This document shows, piece by piece, positions 16,894-25,925 of a stretch of 64,000 bases of DNA. The notes under the pieces were generated by a model. That model saw nothing but the letters and a program-made list of their open reading frames with translations. It did not search any database and was not told the origin of the DNA. Source of the DNA: Chloroflexus sp. Y-396-1 (GTDB lineage: Bacteria; Chloroflexota; Chloroflexia; Chloroflexales; Chloroflexaceae); the NCBI RefSeq assembly GCF_000516515.1, contig NZ_KI911784.1:558001-622000 (forward strand), in the 5' to 3' direction. The translations under genes and the position numbers were made by a program. Within the stretch, counting starts at the first letter, position 1, and each line of letters starts with the position of its first letter.

Positions 16894-18285
16894 TCAATCG
16901 GCTGCTGCCACAAAATACGGTTGCAAAACAAGATCACCGCGGGCCTGAGCTTCAGTGATCCGCTCGACACAGCGATTAGCACTAATCACTGCCCCCTCGA
17001 TAGAGGCCAGAAAATGCTGACGAGTGTAATCACCAGCTAGGAAGAAGTTGCGTACCGGTGTCGCCTGATCAGGGCGATATTGATCGACACCCGGCAACGC
17101 CTGATACACTGAGTTGGGGATGCGTACAATCGTGTGCTTCAGCAATTTCGCTTCACGCGCATTCGGATGGAGGCGAACAAATTCACTCATCACAAACTGT
17201 ACCAATTCATCGTCGGGCAGATTGATCAGCTCGGCTGCTGGCGCAACCACAAACTGCATAATACTCCGTTCACCTTTGTGGTACTCTGGCGCAACCATCG
17301 CCATATCAGCATAAACACTCAGGTGGGTTCCGGCACTGAAGAGAAGATTGTCAACTCCTGCAATCCGGCGATCAAAGAAGAGCTGCATCGTAATAACCGG
17401 TGAACCCTTCAGATGGCTCAGATTGGCAAAATAAGGCAGCTCACGCAACGCCAGTGGAATCACTTTGCGCAGATTATGGACCGGCATCGCCGACACATAC
17501 ACATCACCGGTTACCAGGCGTCCATCTGCCAGCCGAAAACCGGTCACCTGATTGGTTTCCTGATCGTATTCAATAGCCACTACGCGCGCATTCAGCTCTA
17601 CGCGACCACCCAGCCGTTCAATCTGAGCAATCAGCGGACGCCAGATGTTGGTATCGGGTGAACCCTTCACCAACGCCATCCGCGGCGCTTCCTTCTCGTG
17701 GGCAAAGTGCAGCATTGCGGTGAGCGGTAACTTTGCCGAAACCCGATCGGCACGCTGGAAGTTGAGTGCCAGGGCCATCGTGTGCATTACTTCATCGAGC
17801 GAACGCTGACCCATCCCATGGCGTAAATGCCAGGAGGCATAGGTTTCATGATCTTGCTCATCGACATACTTCTGGTCACCGAAGATCACCCGCAACAACC
17901 CAAGCCCCATCCGCAGCTTGTCACCTAATGACAACGGTTTAAAGGCTAACACGCCGGCCAGCCCGTTAAAGGGCGTCGGCAACCAGGGAACAAACCGAAT
18001 GGGCGCCAACCCGTGGCGTTCGGAAACAAAGATCATCTCGGCGGGCTTCCAATTGAAGGTATCACCAAGACCGTACCGATCTAGAAAGGCCAGAAGGTTA
18101 TGGTAAGCGCCAAAAAAGACATGGAGGCCACTCTCAATCCAATCGCCATCGGCATCCTGCCACGCCGATACTTTTCCACCTGGTACGTTACGCTTTTCTA
18201 ACACAATAACGTCGTGCCCGCGTTCGACCATCGTGCGAGCAACCACCATGCCGGCTGGACCGGCTCCTGCTATCACAATCCGCAT
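16894..18285 (-). CDS. Carotene desaturase / phytoene desaturase-like flavoprotein (plant type)
   Basis: This 463-residue flavoprotein begins with a dinucleotide-binding fold (MRIVIAGAGPAGMVVARTM, then an acidic residue in VIVLEKRNVPGG). It ends with the FAD signature FLAGDYTRQHFLASIEGAVI. Motifs such as ESGLHVFFGAYHNLLAFLDRYG and FKPLSLGDKLRMGLGLL place it with the plant/cyanobacterial phytoene and zeta-carotene desaturases (CrtP/CrtQ type), not bacterial CrtI. It would insert double bonds into a C40 carotene. Which step it catalyses cannot be fixed by eye. The start at 18285 is chosen because GGGAAG precedes it and the fold begins immediately; 11 upstream residues in frame look non-coding. 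Confidence 0.85.
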   Translation of the reverse strand: MRIVIAGAGPAGMVVARTMVERGHDVIVLEKRNVPGGKVSAWQDADGDWIESGLHVFFGAYHNLLAFLDRYGLGDTFNWKPAEMIFVSERHGLAPIRFVPWLPTPFNGLAGVLAFKPLSLGDKLRMGLGLLRVIFGDQKYVDEQDHETYASWHLRHGMGQRSLDEVMHTMALALNFQRADRVSAKLPLTAMLHFAHEKEAPRMALVKGSPDTNIWRPLIAQIERLGGRVELNARVVAIEYDQETNQVTGFRLADGRLVTGDVYVSAMPVHNLRKVIPLALRELPYFANLSHLKGSPVITMQLFFDRRIAGVDNLLFSAGTHLSVYADMAMVAPEYHKGERSIMQFVVAPAAELINLPDDELVQFVMSEFVRLHPNAREAKLLKHTIVRIPNSVYQALPGVDQYRPDQATPVRNFFLAGDYTRQHFLASIEGAVISANRCVERITEAQARGDLVLQPYFVAAAD

Positions 18286-18671
18286 AGTGCTGTCTTCCCA
18301 GTATTCAATGTGCAACAATGAACAACCTATATGGTTATAGCACGGTTAGCAGCTCTGCGCAAGGCAAATGAACAGTTCTTGCACAAGAAGCGAGGAGTGC
18401 GAAGAGAGATACAGCCCACATGTTCCCGTGCCAACGGCGGTCTACGGCCTCGTTTCCGACGTCCTGCTGATCATGCCCATCACCGCATCAGTCGGGGCAG
18501 GTTTCGGCCATCCACTACAGAACGCGGGCCGAAGGCTCGCGCTCCCAGGTAAACGGCATCTGAAAGCTGTGAAAAGCCCTGTGTTCAGACACGCAAATAC
18601 CCGTTCACCGATAGAATGTGATACAATCAAGTTGATCACCAACACCGTGCTCTTACCCTACAAACAAGTTC
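18286..18671. other. Divergent intergenic region
   Basis: The region lies between the divergent desaturase and glycosidase-like genes. No gene is supported. Overlapping short reading frames on both strands have no recognisable content. Confidence 0.45.
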
Positions 18672-19790
18672 ATGGTACGACATACTGCGCTTGCGCTCTT
18701 ACTCTTTTTGATTATGAGTGGGCAATTCTTCCTCCCTCGACTGCCCCGTCCACTCAATTTGCCACCGCCCCGTTCGGTTACAACAACTAATCCCCTGATC
18801 GGTGTCCACACCCGGCTCACCGGCATTGGCGACGAATCGTACATTCATCGTACCCTTGCCCAGGTCAACGAGATGGGTGCAAGCTGGATTGTGGAACTCT
18901 TTCCCTGGGCCTACATTCAACCTCGTTCACGCTACGGCTTTGACTGGACAGGCGCCGATATGGTGATCGCCCACGCCAGAGCACAGGGACTCAATATCGT
19001 GGCCCGCCTCGACATTGTTCCAGCCTGGGCGCGTCCACCTGACACAACCGACCGTTACCTCGACCGCGAACACTTTGCCGATTTTGCCCATTTCGCTGCT
19101 GCTTTTGCCGAGCGCTACGCGCCACTCGGTGTGCGTCATATTGTGATCTGGAACGAGCCAAATTTACGTTTCGAGTGGGGTGAACGCCCACCTGACCCTG
19201 GCGCGTATACCGACCTGCTTAAGCAGACATACCCGGCGATTAAAGCGGTAGCACCCCAGACCATCGTCATCGCCGGTGCACTCTCACCTGGTCCTAGCCT
19301 TGAAGGCGGTGCGCTGCGCATGGACGACATGCAATTTCTGGCTTCGCTTGCTGATGCCGGGGCATTCCCCTTCTTTGATATGTGGGCTGTGCATGCCTAC
19401 GGCGGTCGCGAACCGCCTGACGCCGAACCGGCGCCTGATCGCGTCAATTTCCGACGGATCGAGCTAGTTCGCGATCTGCTTGACCGGCTAGGTGGTAGTG
19501 ACAAGCGTATCATCATCACCGAAGGCGGCTACAACGACCACCCCCGCTGGATCGGTGCCGTGCGACCCGCCGACCGTCTGCGTTGGACAATCGCCACTTA
19601 TGAGCAGTCACGACGCTATTCCTGGTTAGAGGCAACGGTTCTCTGGCAGTTTAGTACTCCATTTCTGACCCGCTCGTATCCTGATGCTTGGAACTTTGTG
19701 GACCCTGATGGAACACCCCGCGCAATATATCTGGCGGTGCAAGAATATGCGCTTACCGGCCGAGTACCGAATGCTATTAGTGATAGGTAA
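18672..19790 (+). CDS. Secreted glycoside hydrolase-like protein (TIM-barrel)
   Basis: The 372-residue protein starts with a signal peptide or anchor (LALLLFLIMSGQFFLPRL). It then follows the clan GH-A barrel: HIVIWNEPNLRFEW contains the acid/base Glu of the NEP motif at about residue 163, and KRIIITEGGYNDHP contains the likely nucleophile Glu at about 281. FFDMWAVHAYGG lies between, as in GH39/GH5-related cellulase-fold proteins. It probably acts outside the membrane on a polysaccharide, possibly the cell's own envelope or sheath sugars. The family cannot be pinned down. There is no strong ribosome-binding site before the ATG. It is the only plus-strand gene between the desaturase and DUF3592-like genes. 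Confidence 0.78.
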   Translation: MVRHTALALLLFLIMSGQFFLPRLPRPLNLPPPRSVTTTNPLIGVHTRLTGIGDESYIHRTLAQVNEMGASWIVELFPWAYIQPRSRYGFDWTGADMVIAHARAQGLNIVARLDIVPAWARPPDTTDRYLDREHFADFAHFAAAFAERYAPLGVRHIVIWNEPNLRFEWGERPPDPGAYTDLLKQTYPAIKAVAPQTIVIAGALSPGPSLEGGALRMDDMQFLASLADAGAFPFFDMWAVHAYGGREPPDAEPAPDRVNFRRIELVRDLLDRLGGSDKRIIITEGGYNDHPRWIGAVRPADRLRWTIATYEQSRRYSWLEATVLWQFSTPFLTRSYPDAWNFVDPDGTPRAIYLAVQEYALTGRVPNAISDR

Positions 19791-19890
19791 ACGTTGTGAA
19801 CGCTACAATGGTGTGCTGAAGCAATTCGTTGTTCACCAACCCCTCCGCACAAACAGCGCGAGATTGTAAAGAAAGTGTACAAATCACCAC

Positions 19891-20289
19891 TCACTGTTCA
19901 GACGAGTCAAGGTTAGACTGCTCACCTGCCTGCTGTGCGGCTCGTGATTGATCAATCACTTCTTTGAAAAAGACAATATGTGGTCGCTGTGCTGAATACA
20001 CAACGTCGAGGCTGTCTCCTGGATGGAAGCGATGATATTCTGAGCGAAAGACGATACGATCTTTACGGTGCAGACGACCTGTTATGTCTCGGTATTCAAA
20101 CACAATCCGATTACGCCGATTACGAGTATATTTACGTACAACTTTGGCAGTCGTTGGTATCCCGTTGACCATTACTTCCCGCAAATGATTGATATGCTGA
20201 ACAAAACGAAATGCAATCAGACCGGTAGTAACTAGTGGGAGGAGGCAGCAAACGAGAATGAAGATAATGAGTAGAAGTTCTGCATGCAT
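19891..20289 (-). CDS. DUF3592-like membrane protein
   Basis: The 132-residue protein has an N-terminal membrane segment (LLLIIFILVCCLLPLVTTGLI). A small beta-rich domain follows with TTAKVVRKYTRNRRNRIVFEY and HRFHPGDSLDVVYSAQRPHI. That pattern (T/A-K-V ... F-x-Y-x-D ... F-x-x-G-D-x-V-x-V-x-Y-x-P) matches DUF3592 proteins, which have no assigned function. The start at 20289 is preferred to 20331 because AGGA lies 8 bases upstream and the membrane helix starts at once. It faces the WecG gene divergently. Confidence 0.65.
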   Translation of the reverse strand: MHAELLLIIFILVCCLLPLVTTGLIAFRFVQHINHLREVMVNGIPTTAKVVRKYTRNRRNRIVFEYRDITGRLHRKDRIVFRSEYHRFHPGDSLDVVYSAQRPHIVFFKEVIDQSRAAQQAGEQSNLDSSEQ

Positions 20290-20463
20290 GTGGTTATTCC
20301 TGATATGAACAGCTACTGGTATGAATAACATTATACCTGCATGTACGGCGTGTCAGGTGGATTCGGTTTGTGATGACGCAAACCTGCTATTACCTACATT
20401 TGTAGCCGAATGCGGTATGATGGAAAGCGGTAACATCGATCAGAGCAGGTACAGGTATTGGTG

Positions 20464-21213
20464 ATGGAAAAAAACCGGATCAAGATACTGGGTATACCAA
20501 TCGATGACATCACCGAGCAAGAGGCACTAGAGCGGGCAGATGCCATGATCAACGACGGTGCATGGCATCAGATCTGCACGGTTAATCCTGAATTCATTAT
20601 GGAGGCCCAGCGTAATCCATCCTTTCGGGCAGTATTGCAGGCTGCCGATCTAAACACTCCTGATGGATTTGGCGTACTGCTTGCAGCACGCTGGCTGGGA
20701 ACACCATTGCGTGGACGGGTGACAGGCGTAGAGTTGACACTAGGATTGGCGCGACTGGCAGCGATACGTGGGTATCGCATCTTTCTGCTGGGCGCGGCGC
20801 CGGGTGTAGCCGAGGCCGCCGCCGCCGCATTGGTGAAACGCTGGCCGACATTGTGTATCGCCGGTTGTTACTCTGGCTCACCTGCACCAGAGGATGATGA
20901 ACAGCAGCGCCAGATAATTACTCTGGCGCGTCCTCACATTCTGCTGGTAGCGTATGGGCATCCGCGCCAGGAATTATGGATTGCTCGCAACCAGCCTTTC
21001 TTACGGATTCCGCTAGCTATCGGTGTTGGGGGGACATTCGACTATCTGGCCGGTAAGGTGCCACGCGCACCGCATTTCATACGCCGGATCGGATTAGAAT
21101 GGGCATTCCGCCTAGCGATGCAACCGATACGCTGGCGACGGATCATTGACGCAGTACCGGCGTTTCTGTTCACTGTACTCTGGCAGGAAGGGATTCTACG
21201 ACACCGAGGTTAA
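20464..21213 (+). CDS. WecG/TagA/CpsF family glycosyltransferase
   Basis: The 249-residue enzyme is a GT26-family transferase. Diagnostic segments are ILGIPIDDITEQEALERAD at the start, QICTVNPEFIMEAQRNPSF, NTPDGFGVLLAARWLG and, near residue 170, LLVAYGHPRQELWIARNQP, followed by GVGGTFDYLAGKVPRAP. Family members add N-acetylmannosamine(uronic acid) or related sugars to a lipid-linked GlcNAc during exopolysaccharide or teichoic-acid assembly. Three start codons lie in a row (TTG 20458, GTG 20461, ATG 20464); AGGT about 8 bases before the ATG favours 20464. Its stop codon TAA is also the left copy of the target duplication of the IS element that follows. Confidence 0.88.
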   Translation: MEKNRIKILGIPIDDITEQEALERADAMINDGAWHQICTVNPEFIMEAQRNPSFRAVLQAADLNTPDGFGVLLAARWLGTPLRGRVTGVELTLGLARLAAIRGYRIFLLGAAPGVAEAAAAALVKRWPTLCIAGCYSGSPAPEDDEQQRQIITLARPHILLVAYGHPRQELWIARNQPFLRIPLAIGVGGTFDYLAGKVPRAPHFIRRIGLEWAFRLAMQPIRWRRIIDAVPAFLFTVLWQEGILRHRG

Positions 21214-22123
21214 GAGCCTATCCGAATAACCCGGCAGCACGCAAGGCAATCAAGCCACAGGCGAAGTGGAGGAAGGCAAGATAATGCTCAGGCTTTTTCT
21301 CCCAGCGTATCAGCAAACGACGGAACCGATTGAGCCAGCTGTGGCTGCGCTCAACCACCCAGCGCCGCGCACGCCTGCCCGCTTCACGTGCGTTCTCCTT
21401 CGCTTCCTCGCCGCGACTGCGAATGTGCGCCGTGAAGCCAAAGGCGCGCAAGGTCGCGCGCACTTCTGCATCATCATAGCCTTTATCCAGGCACATGCCG
21501 TGCGGTCGCTCCTCCGTCGGCTCCGGTCGCGCCACGACGATGCGCTCGATCGTCTCACGCACCGGTTTCATATCGTGGCGATTGGCTCCATCAATCGCCA
21601 CGCCGATGGGGACGCCATGCCCCTCGGTCAGCAACGACCGCTTGACGCCCGCTTGCCCGCGATCGGTTGGATGGGGGCCGGTTGTTTTCCCCCCCTAGCG
21701 GCGCCGTGGTCATCGCCCCGTCCATCCTCAGCCGGTCCCAATCAATGCCTTTCAGTTCATCAAACCGTTCGACGCCGACCTGCCAGCGTTTCAGGAACAC
21801 GCCAGCGGCGACCCACTCCCGAAAGCGATCATACGCCGTGGATTTGGGGCACCGGTCCGTCGCGTTTAACGCCGCCCACTGACAGCCGGTGCGGAGGACG
21901 TAAAAGATGGCGTCGGCGCAGCGGCGATCAGACACGCGGGGACGACCGCCGCCACACCGATGGGTGTTCACGCGGACCGGCAGGAGCGGTTCCAGCACGG
22001 CCCACAGGTCGTCCGAGATGCGAAAGTCGGTCGTGGTCTTGTTGTTTGGTGTGCGCGCACGCGTGCGCTTGGGTGTTGGTTCAGTGCTCATACGATAAGT
22101 ATACCAGTTTTTCGGATAGGCTC
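21214..22123 (-). mobile_element. IS5-family insertion sequence, 910 bp
   Basis: Terminal inverted repeats are GAGCCTATCCGAATAA at 21214-21229 and, read from the other end, GAGCCTATCCGAAAAA at 22108-22123 (13 identical bases, then one mismatch). TAA flanks the element on both sides (21211-21213 and 22124-22126), a 3-bp target duplication as in TNA-duplicating IS5 groups. It carries one transposase spread over two frames. Ends, target duplication and catalytic residues all look intact, so it may be active. Confidence 0.88.
21218..22091 (-). CDS. IS5-family transposase in two frames
   Basis: The upstream frame (22091 down to 21591) encodes about 135 meaningful residues: an N-terminal DUF4096-like DNA-binding region (ISDDLWAVLEPLLP, GRPRVSDRRCADAIFYVLRT) and the first catalytic Asp in DRLRMDGAMTT. 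The second frame, entered near a G7A4 run (complement of 21685-21695), continues with TTGPHPTDRGQAGVKRSLLT. It holds the second Asp in MCLDKGYDDAEV and the Glu in RRWVVERSHSWLNRFRRL, completing a DDE triad. The move is +1 relative to the first frame. It could be programmed slippage or a single extra G. A fused product would be about 290 residues. Confidence 0.88.
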
Positions 22124-22137
22124 TAAGACATCTGAAT

Positions 22138-22156
22138 GTCGGTAGTCATTACCGAC
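22138..22156. promoter_or_regulatory. Inverted repeat GTCGGTA-gtcat-TACCGAC before pccB
   Basis: Seven-base perfect arms around a 5-base centre lie 14 bases beyond the IS element and 23 bases before the pccB start. Its position fits an operator or a 5'-UTR hairpin. The IS has separated it from whatever originally lay upstream. Confidence 0.4.
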
Positions 22157-22179
22157 AATAAAAAGAAATGAGGAATGCT

Positions 22180-23733
22180 ATGGCTCAGACAACAGCAGAG
22201 AAGATCGCAGCCCTCCGTGAACGGCGTGAACGAGCACGCAATCAAGACCCGGTGGCAATTGCCCGGCAACATGAGCGGGGGAAATTAACTGCCCGTGAAC
22301 GCATTGATCGTCTGCTCGATCCCGGCTCGTTTGTTGAACTGGATGCGTTTGCCGTTCATCGTACTACGGCTTTCGGTATGGATCGACGCAAACCTCTCGG
22401 CGATGGGGTCATCACCGGTCATGGCACAATTGATGGCCGACCAGTCTGTATCTTTGCACAGGATTTTACTGTTTTCGGTGGTTCACTGGGTGAAGTCTTC
22501 GCCGAGAAGATCTGCAAAGTGATGGATCTGGCCTTACGGATGGGCGTCCCTTGCATTGGAATCAACGATAGCGGTGGTGCGCGCATCCAGGAAGGTGTGG
22601 TCAGCCTCGGCGGGTATGCCGAGATATTCTACCGAAACGTGCTTAGCAGCGGCGTGATCCCCCAACTCTCGATTATTGCTGGGCCATGTGCCGGCGGTGC
22701 TGTCTATTCGCCAGCTATGACCGATTTTATCTTTATGGTCAAAAATATCAGTCAGATGTTTATTACCGGACCTGATGTCATTAAGACGGTTACCGGTGAA
22801 GAAGTTGGCTTTGAAGAGTTGGGTGGGGCAATGACCCACAGTACCCGCAGCGGGGTAGCCCATTTTGCGGCTGATAGTGAAGATGAATGCTTCGACCAGT
22901 TACGGACTCTGCTTTCATTCCTGCCTTCCAACAATATGGAAGATCCACCCTACCAGCCGCCAACGGACGATCCAGAACGGATGGACGAAGACCTTCAGCG
23001 CATTATCCCCGACAATCCACGCAAAGCCTACGACATGATCAAAGTCATTGAGTCGGTGGTTGATGATGGGTTCTTCTTCGAGGTACAACCAGCATGGGCA
23101 CAGAACATTGTGATCGGTTTTGCCCGTCTTGACGGACATGTGGTTGGGGTTGTTGGAAACCAACCGCTACAGATGGCAGGGACACTCGACATCGACAGTT
23201 CGGTGAAAGCGGCCCGCTTTGTACGTTTCTGTGATGCGTTCAATATTCCCCTGATTACATTTGTCGATGTACCGGGCTTCTTGCCGGGGACGCAGCAAGA
23301 ATACGGTGGTATCATTCGCCATGGCGCAAAGCTCCTCTACGCCTATTGTGAAGCAACCGTGCCGAAATTAACAGTCATTACCCGCAAGGCGTATGGCGGC
23401 GCATACGACGTGATGGCGAGTAAACATATTCGAGCTGATTTTAACTTTGCCTGGCCCACCGCAGAAATCGCTGTAATGGGGGTTGATGCGGCAGTCCGGA
23501 TCATCTTCCGCAAAGAGCTGGCTGAGGCCGATGATCCGGCGGCCCGCCTGGCTGAGCTGGTCGAAGACTATCAGAATCGCTTTGCAAACCCGTATGTGGC
23601 CGCCGAACGTGGATACATTGATGCCGTTATCGAGCCACGCGAGACACGACCCGCTCTGATCCGTGCCCTGCGCCTGGCCCGCACGAAACGACAGAGCCTG
23701 CCAGCACGGAAACATGGCAATATTCCGCTGTAA
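22180..23733 (+). CDS. pccB: Acyl-CoA (propionyl/acetyl-CoA) carboxyltransferase, beta type
   Basis: The 517-residue protein is a biotin-dependent carboxyltransferase with two crotonase-fold halves. The N-terminal half shows [46 protein letters not shown] and [16 protein letters not shown]. The C-terminal half shows [33 protein letters not shown] and [10 protein letters not shown]. It transfers CO2 from carboxybiotin to acetyl- or propionyl-CoA; in Chloroflexus these carboxylations feed the 3-hydroxypropionate bi-cycle. The biotin carboxylase/carrier subunit is not nearby. The start at 22180 has TGAGGA 6 bases upstream; an alternative ATG at 22168 has a weaker site. The IS element ends 56 bases before it. 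Confidence 0.92.
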   Translation: MAQTTAEKIAALRERRERARNQDPVAIARQHERGKLTARERIDRLLDPGSFVELDAFAVHRTTAFGMDRRKPLGDGVITGHGTIDGRPVCIFAQDFTVFGGSLGEVFAEKICKVMDLALRMGVPCIGINDSGGARIQEGVVSLGGYAEIFYRNVLSSGVIPQLSIIAGPCAGGAVYSPAMTDFIFMVKNISQMFITGPDVIKTVTGEEVGFEELGGAMTHSTRSGVAHFAADSEDECFDQLRTLLSFLPSNNMEDPPYQPPTDDPERMDEDLQRIIPDNPRKAYDMIKVIESVVDDGFFFEVQPAWAQNIVIGFARLDGHVVGVVGNQPLQMAGTLDIDSSVKAARFVRFCDAFNIPLITFVDVPGFLPGTQQEYGGIIRHGAKLLYAYCEATVPKLTVITRKAYGGAYDVMASKHIRADFNFAWPTAEIAVMGVDAAVRIIFRKELAEADDPAARLAELVEDYQNRFANPYVAAERGYIDAVIEPRETRPALIRALRLARTKRQSLPARKHGNIPL

Positions 23734-24253
23734 AAACAGGAGATGCGGAAGATGGCCTGCTGAAGCTATGTTTCAGCAGGCCATTGACCATAGCGCCAAC
23801 GGGAAATTCTCACCGAACTCACTGCGAGTCTATCCGAAATGGAGTAAGGGCCATTCGCGAACCGCCCCTACGGCAGGCAGGGCACCGTTAGGATTCACCT
23901 GTGGATACAAGGTGTCGTCTTCTCCTAATCCTGTCTATGCAGACTGTGAATGACACTCCCAACCACAATCCTTCAACGAGCAAAACGCGATGACTAGCCG
24001 TGGCGGGCTTTCAGTTTTCATCCTGCTCAGCGGTGGTGAGAATAGCGGGGAGCGGGCGGCAGTTTCTCCCGTCTTACCACTGACAACCGTTACCGAACGG
24101 GTGAGGCGGATTTGGAACCCGCGCCTTGAAGTGACCTTCTCCGCTATTGCACAACCGGCCAGAAAACTGGTAACATATTTGCCTGAGCCTATGCTATCAT
24201 ACAGCTACGGCTTTGATATTATCGGCATTCATCCATCAAACAGGATGGAAAGC
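23734..24253. other. Intergenic region with hairpin
   Basis: It contains the 33-base palindrome at 23752-23784, a sequence near 23826 (GAGTCTATCCGAAAT) resembling the IS5-type end, and a GGATTTGGAACCCGCGCC motif near 24107. A reading frame extends through it in frame with the RsbW-like gene, but the sequence before 24245 has no domain content. Confidence 0.45.
23752..23784. terminator. 33-base palindrome after pccB (copy 1)
   Basis: ATGGCCTGCTGAAGC-TATG-TTTCAGCAGGCCAT folds into a near-perfect hairpin 18 bases past the pccB stop. An equally long relative lies at 51497-51529 after another gene. It may end transcription or act as a REP-type element. Confidence 0.55.
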
Positions 24254-24721
24254 ATGAGCGGGGCAGATGGCGCGACAGAACAGGTAATCGAAATGCGCCT
24301 GCCAAGTCGGTTGGGTTACGAACGAATCGCCATGGATACTGCGGCTTCACTGGCAAGGCGCATGGGCTTCGCCCCAGACCGCATCGATGCACTGCGCACG
24401 GCCATTGGCGAAGCAGTGACCAACGCTATTGAACACGGTAATCAGGCCGATGCGGCAATGAAGGTAGTGGTTATCCTGACAGTACGAACTGACGAACTCA
24501 TCGTTAGTGTGGCCGATCAAGGACGGAAAGTGCTCGATCCAGCACAAACCCTATTGCAGCCGCGCATTACCGATGCGTTTCAGCGGGCAGATAAAGGGGG
24601 ATGGGGTATCTGGCTGATCCGCGAATTAATGGACGAAGTAGAATTTACCTTTGCTCCAGGTAGTGGCAATCAGGTTCGGATGGTTGTACATCTCGAGCGA
24701 CCACCGGTTATCAAACCATAG
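24254..24721 (+). CDS. RsbW-like anti-sigma serine/threonine kinase (HATPase)
   Basis: The 155-residue protein is a GHKL-type ATPase of the RsbW/SpoIIAB class. The N box reads RTAIGEAVTNAIEHGNQ, the G1 box reads VSVADQGRKV, and the G2 region reads DKGGWGIWLIRELMDEVEF. Such kinases bind a sigma factor or phosphorylate a STAS antagonist. The start at 24254 (MSGADGATEQVIEMRLPSR) is used because a long N-terminal extension in the same frame looks non-coding; ATG 24245 is also possible. It is followed 11 bases later by a second kinase of the same class and then a STAS gene, so the three form a partner-switching operon. Confidence 0.85.
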   Translation: MSGADGATEQVIEMRLPSRLGYERIAMDTAASLARRMGFAPDRIDALRTAIGEAVTNAIEHGNQADAAMKVVVILTVRTDELIVSVADQGRKVLDPAQTLLQPRITDAFQRADKGGWGIWLIRELMDEVEFTFAPGSGNQVRMVVHLERPPVIKP

Positions 24722-24732
24722 GCCAGGAAGCT

Positions 24733-25161
24733 ATGCAGCTCATTATTCCCAGTGTCCTTGGCTACGAGGTTGTTGTGCGCGATGCAGTGGCATCATTAGC
24801 GCAGCGGTATGGACTACCACCTGACCGAATCGAAGACATTAAGACGGTATTGTGCGAGGCATGTACAAACGCGATTGAACATGGTAACGGCTCCGATCAG
24901 CATCGCAGAGTTCGGGTCTGCTGTACCGCTGACGAGCAATCGCTGGTTATTGAAGTTTGTGATGAGGGAGGATTGCCACCGACATTGCCCGGAAAACCGG
25001 TAGAATGGTTCCCAATGCCCTATCCTTCACGCCGTGGCAGAGGTCTTAAGTTGATCGTCGCACTATCAGATGAGGTAAGCATCGCTAATGATCCAAGGTT
25101 TGGAACATGTATCCGTCTCGTCTTTTATCGTGATCCTCGTTCGGTGATACATACGTCCTGA
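24733..25161 (+). CDS. Second RsbW-like anti-sigma kinase (HATPase)
   Basis: The 142-residue protein has the same fold as its neighbour. The N box is KTVLCEACTNAIEHGNGSD, the G1 box is EVCDEGGLPP, and the G2 region is PSRRGRGLKLIVALSDEV. AGGAAG precedes the start. The two kinases share the EACTNAIEHGN / EAVTNAIEHGN core but are otherwise clearly diverged, so this is an old duplication or two specialised partners. It lies between the first kinase and the damaged STAS gene and is probably co-transcribed with both. Confidence 0.85.
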   Translation: MQLIIPSVLGYEVVVRDAVASLAQRYGLPPDRIEDIKTVLCEACTNAIEHGNGSDQHRRVRVCCTADEQSLVIEVCDEGGLPPTLPGKPVEWFPMPYPSRRGRGLKLIVALSDEVSIANDPRFGTCIRLVFYRDPRSVIHTS

Positions 25162-25196
25162 GCTTACTGAAAGACTTGCTAAATAAGGAGCGCTCC

Positions 25197-25564
25197 ATGT
25201 TGGAAGACGAGTTAACTGTAAATATCCGCCACCGTGATGGCGTCGCAGTCATCGATTTAATAGGTGATGTAACGACATTTGCTGAGGAGAAGATCAATAA
25301 TGCGTATCGCCAGGTCACAGACAAAGGTGAACGCTACATTCTCTTCAATTTTCGCCAAAACGATTATATCAATAGTGCGGGTATTGCCATCCTCATCGGT
25401 ATTGTCACAGAAGTTAATCAGAACGGGCAGCGTTTAGCGGTGAGTGGGTTATCCCCTCACTTTCAAAAATCTTTCGCATGGTAGGTCTTGCTCAGTACGC
25501 TGAGATTTATCAAACGGAAGACGAGGCGATCAGCGCATTTAAGCGCCTCAATACGCTTAGTTAA
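25197..25564 (+). pseudogene. STAS-domain anti-sigma antagonist with 1-nt frameshift
   Basis: The start at 25197 has AAGGAG upstream. The first frame encodes MLEDELTVNIRHRDGVAVID and a STAS core with DYINSAGIAILIGIV (phosphorylatable Ser region). It goes out of frame at an A5 run (25466-25470) and stops at 25484. Adding one A would give SPHFQKIFRMVGLAQYAEIY and a normal C-terminus ending at 25564, the expected length for RsbV/SpoIIAA proteins (about 122 residues). Either a real homopolymer deletion truncates the last third or this is a sequencing error. The Ser-containing loop and the core strands lie before the break. Confidence 0.8.
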
Positions 25565-25925
25565 TATCCAGGGCTTCTCAGAGTTCTCGGCTTCAGGTTC
25601 CATTCCGATGACTAAACGGCTAGGGAAGCGACATCGACGAATCACGCACCTGATACTGGTGATCGCAGACCCGTGCACCCGTGCGAGTTCCCTAGGAGCG
25701 CGGGTCTCTACCCTATAATCTGCGCTCAATAGCTGGCCCCGCTGCTGCCCTCGCTGGTAAGAGACAAGAAGTGGCGACCGCCCTTTCTCGATGTAGTGAT
25801 AGGCTTCAGCACGCCACCGTTGTTGCGCCGAAGATACAGGCCTCCTCACAAGCTCGGGTTGGGATGGGAAGTCAACCCTTCCTCTCACTCCTCCAAACAT
25901 ACGCTAAGAGGTAACCTCCCCCCAC
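25565..25925. other. Gene-free region between convergent genes
   Basis: No gene is supported between the STAS gene and the convergent PfkB-type kinase gene. There are no strong palindromes or repeats beyond short ones. Confidence 0.4.

Noticed and set aside
21266-22126. 286-aa plus-strand frame across the IS element
   Set aside because: Antisense of the transposase; composition is typical of a high-GC shadow frame.
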